Shown piece after piece: positions 10,378-20,628 of a stretch of 32,194 nt of DNA. Numbering within the stretch: the first letter of the stretch is position 1; every line of letters begins with the position of its first letter. Made by a program: the position numbers and the translations under genes. Below the pieces are notes generated by a model. The model was not told the origin of the DNA. It searched no databases and saw nothing but the letters and a program-made list of their open reading frames with translations. This DNA is from Proteromonas lacertae (taxonomy: Eukaryota > Sar > Bigyra > Opalinata > Proteromonadidae): assembly GCA_002245135.1 (NCBI GenBank), contig NGBS01001246.1, forward strand, positions 1 through 32,194, given 5' to 3'.

Positions 10378-10692
10378 TTAACCATATACTTCTTTTTGTC
10401 GATTCATTTCATCAATATACTTTTGCATTGCTTCTTCACTTGACATACCTTTATAAGAATTCCAAGAATCCCACTTTCTTTTACCCTATATATACCAAAT
10501 AAATTTACAAATAAGTATATAAAATACAGTAAAATCTAAAAACCCTGGACGATCAGTAGAACAATCACCTACTGTTGCTTGTTTGTATAATCCATATATT
10601 TTAAGCTTATCTTCATCTGGCACTGGCTTAGAAGGTTTAAAGGAATTAACTTCAGCAGCTGATGCTTCAAATTGTTCTTTTAATGATGACAT
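10378..10692 (-). CDS. acyl-CoA-binding protein (two exons)
   Basis: Small cytosolic carrier of long-chain acyl-CoA esters, 90 residues, the normal ACBP length. Exon 1 is 10528-10692 starting [15 protein letters not shown]; exon 2 is 10378-10485; the intron is 42 nt (10486-10527, GTATTT...TATAG, phase 0). Signature elements: [15 protein letters not shown] (Tyr and Lys that contact the ligand), RPGFLDF, and [19 protein letters not shown] after the intron, ending KEVYG. An upstream in-frame extension exists, but the ATG at 10692 gives the family-typical start. It is transcribed away from the cyclophilin gene across an 80-bp gap, so the two probably share a promoter. Confidence 0.93.
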
Positions 10693-10772
10693 AATAGCAA
10701 AAAAGATTGTGTCAATAGTCAAAATAGATTTGATTTTAGCTTGATTCAACTTGACATTTCTTTTTTGAAATT
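10693..10772. promoter_or_regulatory. likely bidirectional promoter between the ACBP and PPIL4 genes
   Basis: Only 80 bp separate the two divergent start codons, so both promoters and 5' UTRs must fit here. The stretch is AT-rich with T and A runs. No TATA box or named element can be assigned. Confidence 0.5.
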
Positions 10773-12048
10773 ATGAGTGTTATACTTGAGACTAGTCTTG
10801 GTACTTTGACAGTGGACCTTTATTACAAGGAATGTCCAATGGCAGCAGAAAATTTTCTAAAATTATGTAAAATTAAATATTATAATGGTCATTTATTCTA
10901 TAATGTTCAAGCTAATTATATAGCTCAGACAGGTGATCCAACAGGAAGTGGAAATGGCGGATCTTCAATCTATGGATTATTGGATGGAGGTGAATCAAAG
11001 TATTTTAATGACGAAATAGTAAAATTTCTTACTCATTCAAGAATGGGAACAGTAGGTATGGCATCAGCAGGTCCAAATTGTAATGGAAGTCAATTCTATA
11101 TAACATTAAGAAATAAAATCGATTATTTAGATGGTAATCACACAATATTTGGCCAAATAATAGATGAAAATATAGATATACTAGATAAATTCAACCATCT
11201 CCATATAGATGAAGATGGAAGACCACTTATTGATATAAGGATATTACACACAATTGTTATTGAAGATCCATTTAAAGATGATGATAAATTGAAAGAATTA
11301 ATTCCTCCATCATCACCAACTTATTTAAAACCAAAAACAGAGATTGTTCCATCAAGATTGACATTAGAAGAAGCAAATAATAACGATGAGTATATAAATA
11401 ATTTATAATTTTATATTTTTATAATTTAAATCTTATAGTAATATATCACAAGAAGAACTGCAAAAACGAATAAAAAAACAAGAAAGTAAAACAGCAGCAG
11501 TAATATTAGAAGTAGTTGGTGATATCCCAGATGCAGAAATGAAACCTCCAGATAATGTACTATTCGTATGTAAATTAAATCCAGTTACTGAAGATAAAGA
11601 TCTAGAGTTGATATTTAGTAGATTTGGTGATATTAAAAGTTGTGAAATTATTCGTGATCACAAAACAGGAGATAGTTTGCAATATGCATTTATAGAGTTT
11701 GAGAATGCCAAACAGTGTCAAGATGCATATTTTAAGATGGATAACACACTAATCGATGATAGAAGAATACATGTCGATTTTAGTCAGTCAGTTGGTAAAT
11801 TGTGGAATAAATATAAGAAAAATCCTAACAATCTTACTAAAGGAGATGCTACTTTAGATGCAAGGAGTAATATTGGTAAAGTTAATAACAATAAACAGAA
11901 GGATAAAGAATCTGATGTGAAGAGGAAGAAGAATGAAAGTAGAAGTAGAAGCAGAAGCAGTCATAAACGTAAGAGAAGTGAAAGTAGATCTAAATCAAGT
12001 CATCATCATCATAAACACAGCCATCATCATCATAAACATTCTAATTGA
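10773..12048 (+). CDS. PPIL4: PPIL4-type cyclophilin with RRM domain (two exons)
   Basis: Nuclear peptidyl-prolyl isomerase-like protein that binds RNA and is found with spliceosomes in other eukaryotes. Exons 10773-11389 and 11439-12048, with a 49-nt intron (GTATATAAA...TTATAG, phase 2), give 408 residues. Residues 1-165 are a cyclophilin domain of the PPIL4 type ([44 protein letters not shown]). The linker reads ISQEELQKR...[13 protein letters not shown]. The RRM follows, with RNP2 VLFVCKLN near 244, RNP1 YAFIEFEN near 288-295, and [15 protein letters not shown]. The tail is Arg/Ser-rich and ends in two His-rich blocks. Order, linker and RRM match animal PPIL4 closely. The prolyl-isomerase active site is degenerate in this family, so catalysis is uncertain. 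Confidence 0.95.
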
Positions 12049-12198
12049 TTATATTTATTTATTTAATTATCGTTATTACTGATTTATTTAAACTACATTC
12101 ACAAGTCATAGTATTTTTATATAAATATATGATTAACATACACTCATCTGATATCAACATTATAATTCTATATGTATTACTAAGAAATGCTTACATAA

Positions 12199-13035
12199 AA
12201 CATAAATTAAAATAATAACTAAACAACTCAAATTACTTTTGAATATTATAATTCATCTTATCAACTATACGCTTTTCTTCTATTTTCTTCTTTTTCTTCT
12301 ATCATTAAGTATTCTGTTTGGTTTTTTATAATTATAGGTATATGGATGCTCAAGATTTAATTGAAATAATTAACGAAGAAGCTACTATTAAAACTAATAG
12401 AACAGGTATAGAATATGTAGAAGATCCTTATTTTATTCAAAGACGGAGTTATTTAAATATTTACAACGAAATGATGAAATATATAGCAATAGAAAATGGA
12501 ATCCAAAAGAATTTTGTTGTATATGGAAACTATGGTATAGGTAAAACAAATTTTTGTGCATTTTTATGCAAGCAATTTAAATCTTCCAAATTCCAAGTTA
12601 TATTTATACCCTCTTCAGATTTATATCTTTGTAAAGGAGTAGAAGAAAACAAATATAATCCTATTTCATACTTACCTCCACGAGATGTTAAAAATCCTTC
12701 TCAAAAATCTATAATCATCTGCGATAATATACCAATTTCAGAAGATGAATACAGTGAGGATGATGTGGTTATATTAGTGAGTGATATGAAGCTGAAAAAA
12801 TATAAAGTAATGCGTAGCAAGAGAGCTCCAATTCAGTTCTGTTTATTGCCTTTTAATAAGAATGAAATTGATTTTTATAAGAAAGTAAGAAGAAGAGAGA
12901 TTGAAAAATATGGAGGAATTCCTGGATTAGTTCTTGTGAATGTTGAGAAAGAAATTAATGAGTGTCAAAAGATAGATATTTATAGTGGTATTCCTGCTGA
13001 ATATAATGAATATGTAAATATTTATTACATAGATG
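12199..13035 (+). repeat. left arm of a large inverted duplication (partner 29865-30683)
   Basis: The sequence from AACATAAATTAAAATAATAA onward, through TTCATCTTATCAACTATACG and the ATPase coding region, reappears as its reverse complement at 29865-30683. Similarity is high by eye and ends near 13035, where the two copies part. The two arms face each other across 16.8 kb that contains the Polinton and other effector-like genes. Confidence 0.85.
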
Positions 13036-13061
13036 TAAATATAAACATAATAAAGAAATAG
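12342..13061 (+). pseudogene. Crinkler/RHS-type P-loop ATPase, partial copy
   Basis: Fossil of a Crinkler/RHS (CR-type) effector-like gene. The open part gives about 239 residues from ATG at 12342. Visible parts: YFIQRRSYLNIYNEMM, Walker A in YGNYGIGKTNF, Walker B in IIICDNIP, LLPFNKNEI, and the family signature REIEKYGGIPG. It matches the ATPase half of the gene at 29344-30565, but the nuclease-like half is absent, so the gene is incomplete. The family is known for ATPase-nuclease proteins, many thought to act in other cells or nuclei. Upstream flanking DNA is shared with the second copy. Confidence 0.65.
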
Positions 13062-13112
13062 ATTTAGAAATTATATCATTTATCATCTTGTATTTTATAA
13101 TAACTTATATGT

Positions 13113-13832
13113 TTATATTTCTTTTTTATTCCTTTTATTCCTTTTATTCCTTCTAATAAAACTACAAATATCATTCTGTTTTATTTTTTCTATATCTTCA
13201 AATGTAAATAATTTAATTCTTAAACCAGATTGTATATCTTTCGAATATTGTATAAAATATTGTTTATATTTATTACGCTTTTCTGTTACAAAATCATTTT
13301 TGTTAACATCTTCTATTTTCTTTACATAATATAATGGAAATACAACAACATTATTAATAACATAACATATATCATAACCTATTGATGTTGTAGTGTTTTT
13401 GAAATATTTATTAAATATATTTATCTGAATATTATTAAACTTAATCACATCACTATTCCATTTTGCATTATACATAATTGAATAACACACTATTTCATTG
13501 AATAATAGTTTATATAGAGGATGATTTTTATCTGATTGTATTTTATTCTTGAAAAAATCCTTTATAATTTCAAATTCTCTTTTACTACATCTGTGACTTG
13601 TACAGAAATATAGATATTTAAATACTTCATCAGATATATATTCTAATTGAACTTTATCAATTGAATCATAATCTAATACTTTGTATTTTACAATATAATG
13701 TGACATATCTGTATCTAATCTATCAACATTTAATTCAACATCATTTTCCAAATTCGATTCTTTACCTCTTTCACATGGAAAGAGATATTTCTTTATAAAA
13801 TTAAAATATCCAAGAGTATTCACAGTTGTTTC
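13113..13832 (-). pseudogene. C-terminal half of a CR-type effector-like gene (truncated copy)
   Basis: Fossil. The minus-strand open stretch is a diverged duplicate of the C-terminal part of the gene at 25844-27454; both share HYIVKYKVLDY, IDKVQLE, YFCTSHRCSKREFE and NHPLYKLLFNE. The ATPase half is missing, because similarity to the longer copy starts only at about 13832. A short internal segment present in the longer copy is absent here. It converges with the ATPase fragment at 12342-13061, with 51 bp between them. The C-terminal domain has no function I can name. Confidence 0.6.
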
Positions 13833-13849
13833 TTCATCTAATAAAAAGA

Positions 13850-14247
13850 AAGAAATAATGTTATATATATCTAATAAAAATGATGTATATGAAGTATTAT
13901 TGAAATATGTTAAAGTAGATGAATAAGTATTAATTCCAGATAGTGAAAATAAAAATAATAATAGTTATTTAGAAGTTTATTATAAATTAGAAGAACTATT
14001 TAGAAAACATATTAATAGTTGATTAAGTAAAGCAATATTACGTAAAATGAAGTTGAATGAGAATGATAGTTATAGCAATATGTATATAAAGAAAGGAATA
14101 GTTTATAATAAAGATTCTGATTTCGAAATGAATTCTGAGTTATATATTCAGTTTATCATCCTCCAAAAGCCAAAAATTTTGTTTGTTATATTTTGGATGA
14201 AAATAATTTCTTTGATTTGATAATAGATGGTGTATTTATAAAAGTAC
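13850..14247 (+). pseudogene. AT-rich remnant of a further effector-like gene beside the Polinton
   Basis: Plus-strand reading shows protein-like stretches such as SNKNDVYEVLLKYVKV and NNNSYLEVYYKLEELFRKH, in a style like the neighbouring CR-type genes. It is broken and unidentified. Base composition changes abruptly at about 14247, where the GC-richer Polinton starts. Confidence 0.3.
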
Positions 14248-14936
14248 TTCTCCGAAATGCTGAACTAGCAAGGAGATCAACTAAGACTCTCAAGTCAACA
14301 TCTTCTCGTTTAGACAAAGCAATCATCGATCTGGCTAATAAGTATAAGGAGGTGATGAGCTTACCAAAGGAAACTTCCGAGGAGACTAGAAGTATTCTAC
14401 GTCAACTATTACGGGATGTTGCTAATATCGCTGAGAAGGACAACCCATCCTTTCAATTGATCCGAGAGCATGCTGCTAAAGCCGGTGTTGAGATTCCTGA
14501 CTTCAAAAGGAGTTCCGAATCTGATGGTAAGTCAGCTCCATCAAATCTTCATCAGGCAGTGGATTATATAAAGGGAAAGCTTCCAGTTGGAGAGAATGTC
14601 AAGGATATAATGAGGAGTCCACAAGTATGGGCAGCAGTAGTTAACTATCTTGGGCGAGGTAAAGGTGATTCCAAAGAGAAGGAAGAGGATGATGTTGGTT
14701 ATTATGCTAGACTATATGATCAATACCGTAAGGTGACTTTCAAAAGCCGTGAACGCAAGTCCTCCTCCGATGATGATGATGAGATTCCAATCCTTGAGGT
14801 TGATCCAGACTATGTGTCGGAGGACGATGCTGACGATGTTGAAGCTGATGATGAGTTTCCCTTTAATCATTCTCACGGTAAGATCAAGATGGTAAAGCCT
14901 TCTCCTTCTGAGTGGTACAAGTGCTTACAGTTGTAA
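14248..14936 (+). pseudogene. Polinton protein of unknown role, 5' end missing
   Basis: Part of the Polinton fossil. The element-derived part starts around LRNAELARRSTKT. The open frame extends a few codons into the AT-rich flank, so the true start was lost with the left end of the element. The protein is helical and charged (SRLDKAIIDLANKYKEVM, RQLLRDVANIAEK), with an acidic Asp/Glu-rich C-terminal third (DDDDEIPILEVDPDYVSEDD). No family recognised. Confidence 0.5.
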
Positions 14937-14971
14937 TCCTTAACTTCTTCAGTCTATCTATCTCTCCTAGT

Positions 14972-15499
14972 ATGTTTGGGACTTTTAAGCAACAGCACCT
15001 CCATCAACAAGAACTCTTTGAAGCCTTATCAGCGATCCGTGATCACTTCAAGAGAAGTCCTGGCAATCAGCATGTCATTGATAATCACTACCTCCGAGAC
15101 TTTAAGAAGAGAAGATATCTCCGACACTCCATCACGAACTACAACAGTGCCGATCAAGGAGATGTCTACGATTCCATGAATAACCTAGTTAATGAGATCA
15201 AGGAACTGCTCCAAGAGAATCCACCGTCAGTACGTACAATCGACATCCCCGAGTATGATGAACTGATGAAACGATCCTCCGATGATGACTTAACCTACTT
15301 GCTCCTGGATCAACTGATAAGGCTCCTTGTCTTGAGTGGTGGATCTAACTCCTCAGGCATCTTCAAGATAAATAAGCTAAAGCAACACCACCTAAGGAAC
15401 ATACAATGTATAATTAAGATAATCAAGGTAAGGAAGTTCTACGTGTCGAAGGAGTTACAGTCTCTTTATAAAGTAGTTCTTCGATCTCACGCTTACTAA
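14972..15499 (+). CDS. Polinton protein of unknown role
   Basis: Part of the Polinton fossil. It is an open frame of about 175 residues from ATG at 14972 (MFGTFKQQHLHQQELFEAL); the frame is open further upstream, but this ATG is the first with element-like sequence after the previous gene ends at 14936. Helical, with a mid-protein acidic patch (IPEYDELMKRSSDDD) and a basic C-terminus (KIIKVRKFYVSKEL). Family not recognised. Same strand as, and 35 bp after, the previous frame. Confidence 0.5.
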   Translation: MFGTFKQQHLHQQELFEALSAIRDHFKRSPGNQHVIDNHYLRDFKKRRYLRHSITNYNSADQGDVYDSMNNLVNEIKELLQENPPSVRTIDIPEYDELMKRSSDDDLTYLLLDQLIRLLVLSGGSNSSGIFKINKLKQHHLRNIQCIIKIIKVRKFYVSKELQSLYKVVLRSHAY

Positions 15500-15552
15500 C
15501 ATTCTACTTAGTATTATAATCTTAAGTTCATTGTTGTTGATGGGGTTAATCA

Positions 15553-16489
15553 TCTAGTCCACAAAGAGTTGCTTATCGAAGTTGATCCTATACTGAGCCT
15601 TGTGCATATCATTGTATAGGAAGCTATAAGGAGTATGCTCCGTGGCCATATGATAGAACTCCTTGAAGAGTCTAAAGGGAGTTGCCAAGGCAAGGGACTT
15701 ATGTAGTTATTGAAGGTTGCTGCATGATATGTTCTTGAAGGCTAAGCAATAGTCCAGCTGAAGTCTTTGACCAGGAGTAAGGTCTGTAATGTACTGACTA
15801 CTGATAATCACCTTTGCCTTGTAATGCCTGTTCTGCTTAAGGAAGGTGATTAGCTGGGGATCTTTCAGGTCATTGCTAACATCATCGAATCCAAAGATGT
15901 TCTCAGCGCAGGTGCTATTCTCTTTATCGGGAGGTGGTAGATCGTGAAGTACTTCCTCCAGGTTGTTGGTCTTGTCTTCCTCGTTCACGATAGAGTCAAA
16001 CGTGTAGTAGTCGATCTTGTTGTACTCCAACATCTCCATGATCTTATCGTAGAGCACATCCTTATAGATCGTACCAACAAAGAAGTAGACCCTTTGATTC
16101 TTACCCTTGATCAGTATATGTTGAAGGACATTGTAGATGACTGTTGTCTTACCAGAGTTCTTCTTTGCTAGGAGGAAGATGTTACAGAAGGGTTCATCGA
16201 AGTAGTCATAGCCGACAACATCCTTCCCGTGACTGGAGGTCTTGATTTTCAAAGGCTTTACTTCTGCCTGGTTGATCTTCTCATACTCTATCTTTAAATG
16301 GCCCTTGGATGATCTCGGTAACTTCTCTGGTAAGTAAGCATCACCATGTACTTCATCATCCCCATCCTCATCCTTGAACTGATCATCTCCTGATCCTTTC
16401 AGTCTTCGCATCTTACTGAGATGAAGATCTCCAAAGGGTTGCTTTCTCTTGTTAACCATAAGCATCATAAGAACTAAGTACACAATCAA
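15553..16489 (-). pseudogene. Polinton A32/FtsK-HerA-type packaging ATPase
   Basis: Part of the Polinton fossil; broken. In its virus relatives this ATPase pumps DNA into the capsid. Visible parts: an acidic, basic-patched N-terminus (KRKQPFGDLHLSKMRRLKG), Walker A in FLLAKKNSGKTTVIYNVL, Walker B region in NIFGFDDVSNDL, and the downstream IISSQYITDLTPGQRLQLD typical of the A32 group. It lies in the usual place, directly downstream of the capsid gene on the same strand. Confidence 0.8.
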
Positions 16490-16513
16490 GAACTTATCGA
16501 TAAGGAACTTTAC

Positions 16514-17863
16514 TTATGCTATACTACGAATGACCGAGGTAGTAATCTCAGCTCTTCGTCCAGTGATCAAGTAGAATCGGTGATTCACAGACTTGTGTTC
16601 TAGCTCTGAGTTGTAGATCTCAACGGTGATCTTTAAATCTCCATATAGTCTTCTCCAAGCAATGGTCTTGACATTACTAAGGTTGTCACTACCGAAGTTG
16701 AGCACCTCAAAGAACTTCTCGGTAAAGGGCTTCTTGTTGAGTTGATCATACCAGCTTCCTCCAATGTACTTCTTAAGCAACTCGTAGCTATCGTAAGTCT
16801 CCATGTTCTGATAGTTGGGATTGTAGTTGAAGTCGTTGATCATCCACTTGAATCTTGCTTTGGAGTCTAAGAGAAGGATATGGTTCTTCATTGTATATGC
16901 CTGATAGACGATGGCTTTAATATAAGGACCAATAGAGCTGTTGATTGTAAAGGAGTAGTTGAAAACGCCGGTGCTGGTGATGGTGATGCTCTTATCGTGA
17001 TAGCCATTAAAGGGAATGGGCTTCTCAATGCAGGAGATGATAGACTTCTTGTTGCTGTTGAAGTCCTTATTGTATAAGGTTCTGATGCAAATGTCCTTGA
17101 TGTCACACTTTGCCTGAAGAGTAACATCCTCCTTGCTATATTCATACTTATCATCGTCGGTATCGAACTTCGCATCAGTAGCTGTACTCAATCTTCCGAA
17201 GTTGGTGATCTCTCCTCATTGGATGCTGAGAAGTAACTTCTCTCCCAAGAATAGATCAGTGGGATTTGCTAGGACAGTGTTATACATCTCATTGAAAGGA
17301 ATCTTTACAAGGAATTCCAAGTAGCCGTCTTTCACTTGAGTATCCCAGAAGGTGTTGTTTACCTTGGAGGTGCATCCATCATTTCCATTATCTACCGAGG
17401 TGAACTCCATACCAGGCTGGAGGATATCTCCATTCTTCTTTTGCCAGATACCATCGAAGTAAGTGTGTTGTCTATCGACGTGAGTTGTCTTCCTTTGAAC
17501 TTGTTGCATAAGCCCTCTGTATTGTTCATAAGTGTCAGTTACATAAAGCAAGTTGATTCCCGCAGCAGTGTGTACTCTAAAGGAGGAGATGTTGAAGGTG
17601 TTGTATAGGAGGATCTTCTCAGCCTTCTTGTTATTGTCAGAATCCTTATATCCGATGATTAGACGATACTCTAAGTAACTCTTGCTAAGGTTAATGCAAT
17701 TGTCGGTAGCTATCTCGAACATGACCTCTGCGGTTGATCCAGAAGTACCAGCATTGACCGAGGTGTTGCTCTGGGTAGGGTTGACTTTCACGTGTACGTA
17801 AAGTGAATCATAACTCTCGGAGTAAGCTCCTTGTTGAACACTTGCTGGGATGAATGTTGTCAT
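16514..17863 (-). pseudogene. Polinton major capsid protein region (double jelly-roll type)
   Basis: Part of the Polinton fossil; broken, about one break. The region starts MTTFIPASVQQGAYSESYD and would correspond to roughly 440-450 residues, within the range of small double jelly-roll capsid proteins. The features are those of the fold family: many beta-strand-like segments rich in Asn, Thr and Tyr, few charges, no catalytic motifs. Position between the ATPase gene and the protease/pVI gene on the same strand matches the conserved Polinton order. The capsid call rests on composition, size and context. Confidence 0.65.
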
Positions 17864-17962
17864 TGCCTTTGGGTAATTTCCTAAGTAAAATTGAACTAGG
17901 AAAAGACTTATTACCTAGATTAAGTTAAAGGTTCTCTTGAGTAGTGCCATTTGCTTCTCGCC

Positions 17963-19804
17963 CTAGATAGAGTTGAAGTTAGTTGCCTCCTTGAAGGACA
18001 GGTTCCTTCCGAGGATATTGAATAGGAAGTAGATTGCAAAGTAACCACAAGTATCGGTGTTGACCTTCTGGTTCTTGATTCGATTGATCTTGAGTTGGTA
18101 CTTATCCTCAAGATTACCTTTAAGGTGTTGTATCTGCTAGATGAACCACGAGTAGTTCTTAGGGTTCTCTCCGAAGCTATCATAGTAGTAGATTTGCCTT
18201 CGATTATCATCCACGACTAAGGCAACCCAATGCCCGATCGTATTCTCAGCACTTGTTGTTGTAAGGGTACTGAGAATATATCCCCATCTATTTGTTCCTA
18301 AGACTCGAAGGTCTTGCTTAAGTTGATCCCATAAGAAGACTCCAGCGAATTGTCCATTGAAGTCACTGTACTCTTCCTTGATCAGCCTCTCGATATCGAA
18401 GTTGCTTAAGGCATCATCATGGCTAGCAACTTTACCTTCAGCAAAGTACTCATACTTATCCTCATGCTCCTTATCATCATCATCATCGATGATATCCGAG
18501 AGTGGCATCTCCAACATCGAGTTGATTTTCAGCTGTCTAAATAAAGGGTCTGTATCTGCATACACTACAGGTTGTTGTACTTGCTCTTGTCTACTAGGTA
18601 ATAGGGTTGGACTTTGAACTGCTGGCTGGGCAATTGGTATTGAAGGAACATAGGAGTTCACCTGGTCCTCCATTATCGAATAGCTGCCTCCTTGAACTTT
18701 ACCTAGACCTTTGAAGCCATTGAAGAGATTACCGATGATTCCTCCCATACCATTACCTAGTCCTCCTCCTCCATTGAGTTGATTGATCGCGTTAACCATT
18801 GCATCGTTAAGTGTTGTATCGGGACCTTTGTACTGAGTCTCTAACCATCGGAAGAAGTCATCGTTAGGAGTGTTGTTGTACTCAGCATTAAGTTTATCAG
18901 CTGCCTTATCAATCAACTGAACTACTGGGTGGTTCTCATCATATCCAGCGGCCTTAGCAAAAGACTTAAACTGTTCCTTGTTGCCTTGAACGAACTTAAG
19001 AAACTCTCCAGCTAGTGTCTGATGATCTGATTGAAACAACCTTCCTATACCTGGGATGGAACGTAGGAGACTTCCTACGATTGGGATCTGTCCTATTCTA
19101 CTTCCGAAGGTTGAGATTAATCCAACCATTCCAAGGATGGCTCCGATGGCACCTCCTATCTTCATTCCACGGTCTGTTATTCCTGACTGATTCTGGGTAA
19201 GTGAGTTACTAGTATTCCCAAAGGTGTTGATCATCCTGGAGACATCTTGTTGTTGCTTCAATAAGGAGTAAATATCATTATTACTAGTTGTGTTATCATA
19301 TAAGGGAAGAGTTCCACGGCTAATTGTTGTCCTTGAGTTGTTGACATTGTAAGGGGTCATGATGGAGCTCTGATAGTCCACATACTTCTGGTAATCATCA
19401 GCAAAGTAAGTTGCTGAAGGATGCACATTGAGCTTCTTACGTTCCTCCTCGGCAAGCAGCTTTCTAAGGTCAGGGTTTTTCACGAGGAAATGATCGTTGT
19501 AGGACTTGCTAGCAAGGTACTTCTCCTGGAGTTCACCGCTCTCCTCGATGTTGTTCTCCAAGGGATTGCTCTTAACGATTGATAAGGAATTACCTTCTCT
19601 GTCTTGAGTATCATCAGTGTTGTTGTTAGGAGCTATCTCTGATAGCAAGGTAGTTAAGTAGTGTAAGTCATCAGTGTTGTTTATCTTGACCTGGAACTCC
19701 TTCTTAAGCTTCTGCTGTAGTGCCTTCACAACTCTTGAAGTAAGCTTCTTCTTCCTTGAGTTGATTCCTTTGTCTTTATCGTTTACCATCGATATCTTTA
19801 CCAT
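17963..19804 (-). pseudogene. Polinton pVI-like minor capsid protein joined to adenain-like protease
   Basis: Part of the Polinton fossil; broken. The first 400 residues are helical with a glycine-rich amphipathic/hydrophobic segment (GGAIGAILGMVGLISTFGSR, then PIVGSLLRSIPGIGRLF), like adenovirus protein VI-type membrane-active minor capsid proteins. The C-terminal part is an adenain/Ulp1-type cysteine protease: NTIGHWVALVVDD (His), YYYDSFGENP (Asp/Glu region), and a Cys-Gly motif in NTDTCGYFAIYFL. In related viruses the protease processes capsid proteins. Having both in one gene is unusual: the two are normally separate. Confidence 0.7.
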
Positions 19805-19841
19805 GGACGATTGACTATTGGAAAAGAACTTCTATTGCTTA

Positions 19842-20105
19842 TCAGTCCTCCTCGGGATTGTCAGGATAGTTGTACCAAGGCTTTACAATAACCGAGGACT
19901 TCAAAGCTTCTGATTGTTGATGAAGTTTATTTAGAGTCGATAGATTGAACCTCCTGGGATCTATCTTGTACTGCTTAAGTTGATTGTCCATCTCCTGAGT
20001 CTTTATCTCCAGGTGTTTTCTCTTGGACTTCCTTCTAGGATAGTTGTCAGGAGGATCTTCAAGGCACTTGTTCTTTCGATCGTAAGTTGCTTCTTCAATC
20101 TCCAT
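19842..20105 (-). CDS. small charged Polinton protein
   Basis: Part of the Polinton fossil. An open frame of 87 residues (MEIEEATYDRKNKCLEDPPD) with a strongly basic stretch (PRRKSKRKHLEIK) and an acidic end (NYPDNPEED). Possibly a virion core or scaffold protein; family not recognised. Same strand as the capsid genes, between the basic protein and the protease gene. Confidence 0.5.
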   Translation of the reverse strand: MEIEEATYDRKNKCLEDPPDNYPRRKSKRKHLEIKTQEMDNQLKQYKIDPRRFNLSTLNKLHQQSEALKSSVIVKPWYNYPDNPEED

Positions 20106-20126
20106 TGAATGGAACTTAGAATTGAC

Positions 20127-20561
20127 TCAATACCGGAGGTTGTTGTTCTTTAGGAACTGCTCTATCTTCTTTTGATTCTCAAGAGCCTTCTTCTTACTAA
20201 TACGTTTCTTCCTTGCTTGTTGTGTATTGATCTTCTCGGGAGTGTTCATCAACTTGGCCTTTAAGTTCTTCAACCCATCGGAGATAAGCTTCTTGATGTT
20301 ACTGAGTACTAGTTCCATAGAGTAAGTTCTTGGAAGGGCATTGGAGATATCGTCCAGTTCATAGTCGTCAATAGCAACGATGTCAGGGATGGGAATGGGT
20401 ATTGCTGGGCCTTTAGATGTTCTTCTTATTCTTCTAGTCTTTATCAGCCTAGGTATATCAGTCTTGTTAAGTTGCCTTACAATGATCTTCTCTTTGCGTT
20501 TGTCTTTAAGCTTCTTGAGTATCTCAGGATGCTGCTTAAGCATTGCTTTGGTTCTAGCCAT
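20127..20561 (-). CDS. basic Polinton protein, possible core/DNA-binding protein
   Basis: Part of the Polinton fossil. An open frame of 144 residues, Lys/Arg-rich at both ends (KKLKDKRKEKIIVRQ; ARKKRISKKKALE) around a middle PIPIPDIVAIDDYELDD. Composition suggests nucleic-acid condensation, as for virion core proteins. The start is preceded by AAAGGCAAT, also seen before the capsid start at 17863. Confidence 0.5.
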   Translation of the reverse strand: MARTKAMLKQHPEILKKLKDKRKEKIIVRQLNKTDIPRLIKTRRIRRTSKGPAIPIPIPDIVAIDDYELDDISNALPRTYSMELVLSNIKKLISDGLKNLKAKLMNTPEKINTQQARKKRISKKKALENQKKIEQFLKNNNLRY

Positions 20562-20628
20562 TGTAATTGCCTTTAAGAAAATGACTTATATCATCTTCTA
20601 GTATTTACTTTCCCGAGTGATTCTTACG

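Noticed and set aside
16880-17175. Overlapping frames antisense or out of frame to the capsid region, rich in Ser/Thr/Arg
   Set aside because: Composition is that of out-of-frame translation of a GC-richer gene, and no independent start context or motif is seen.
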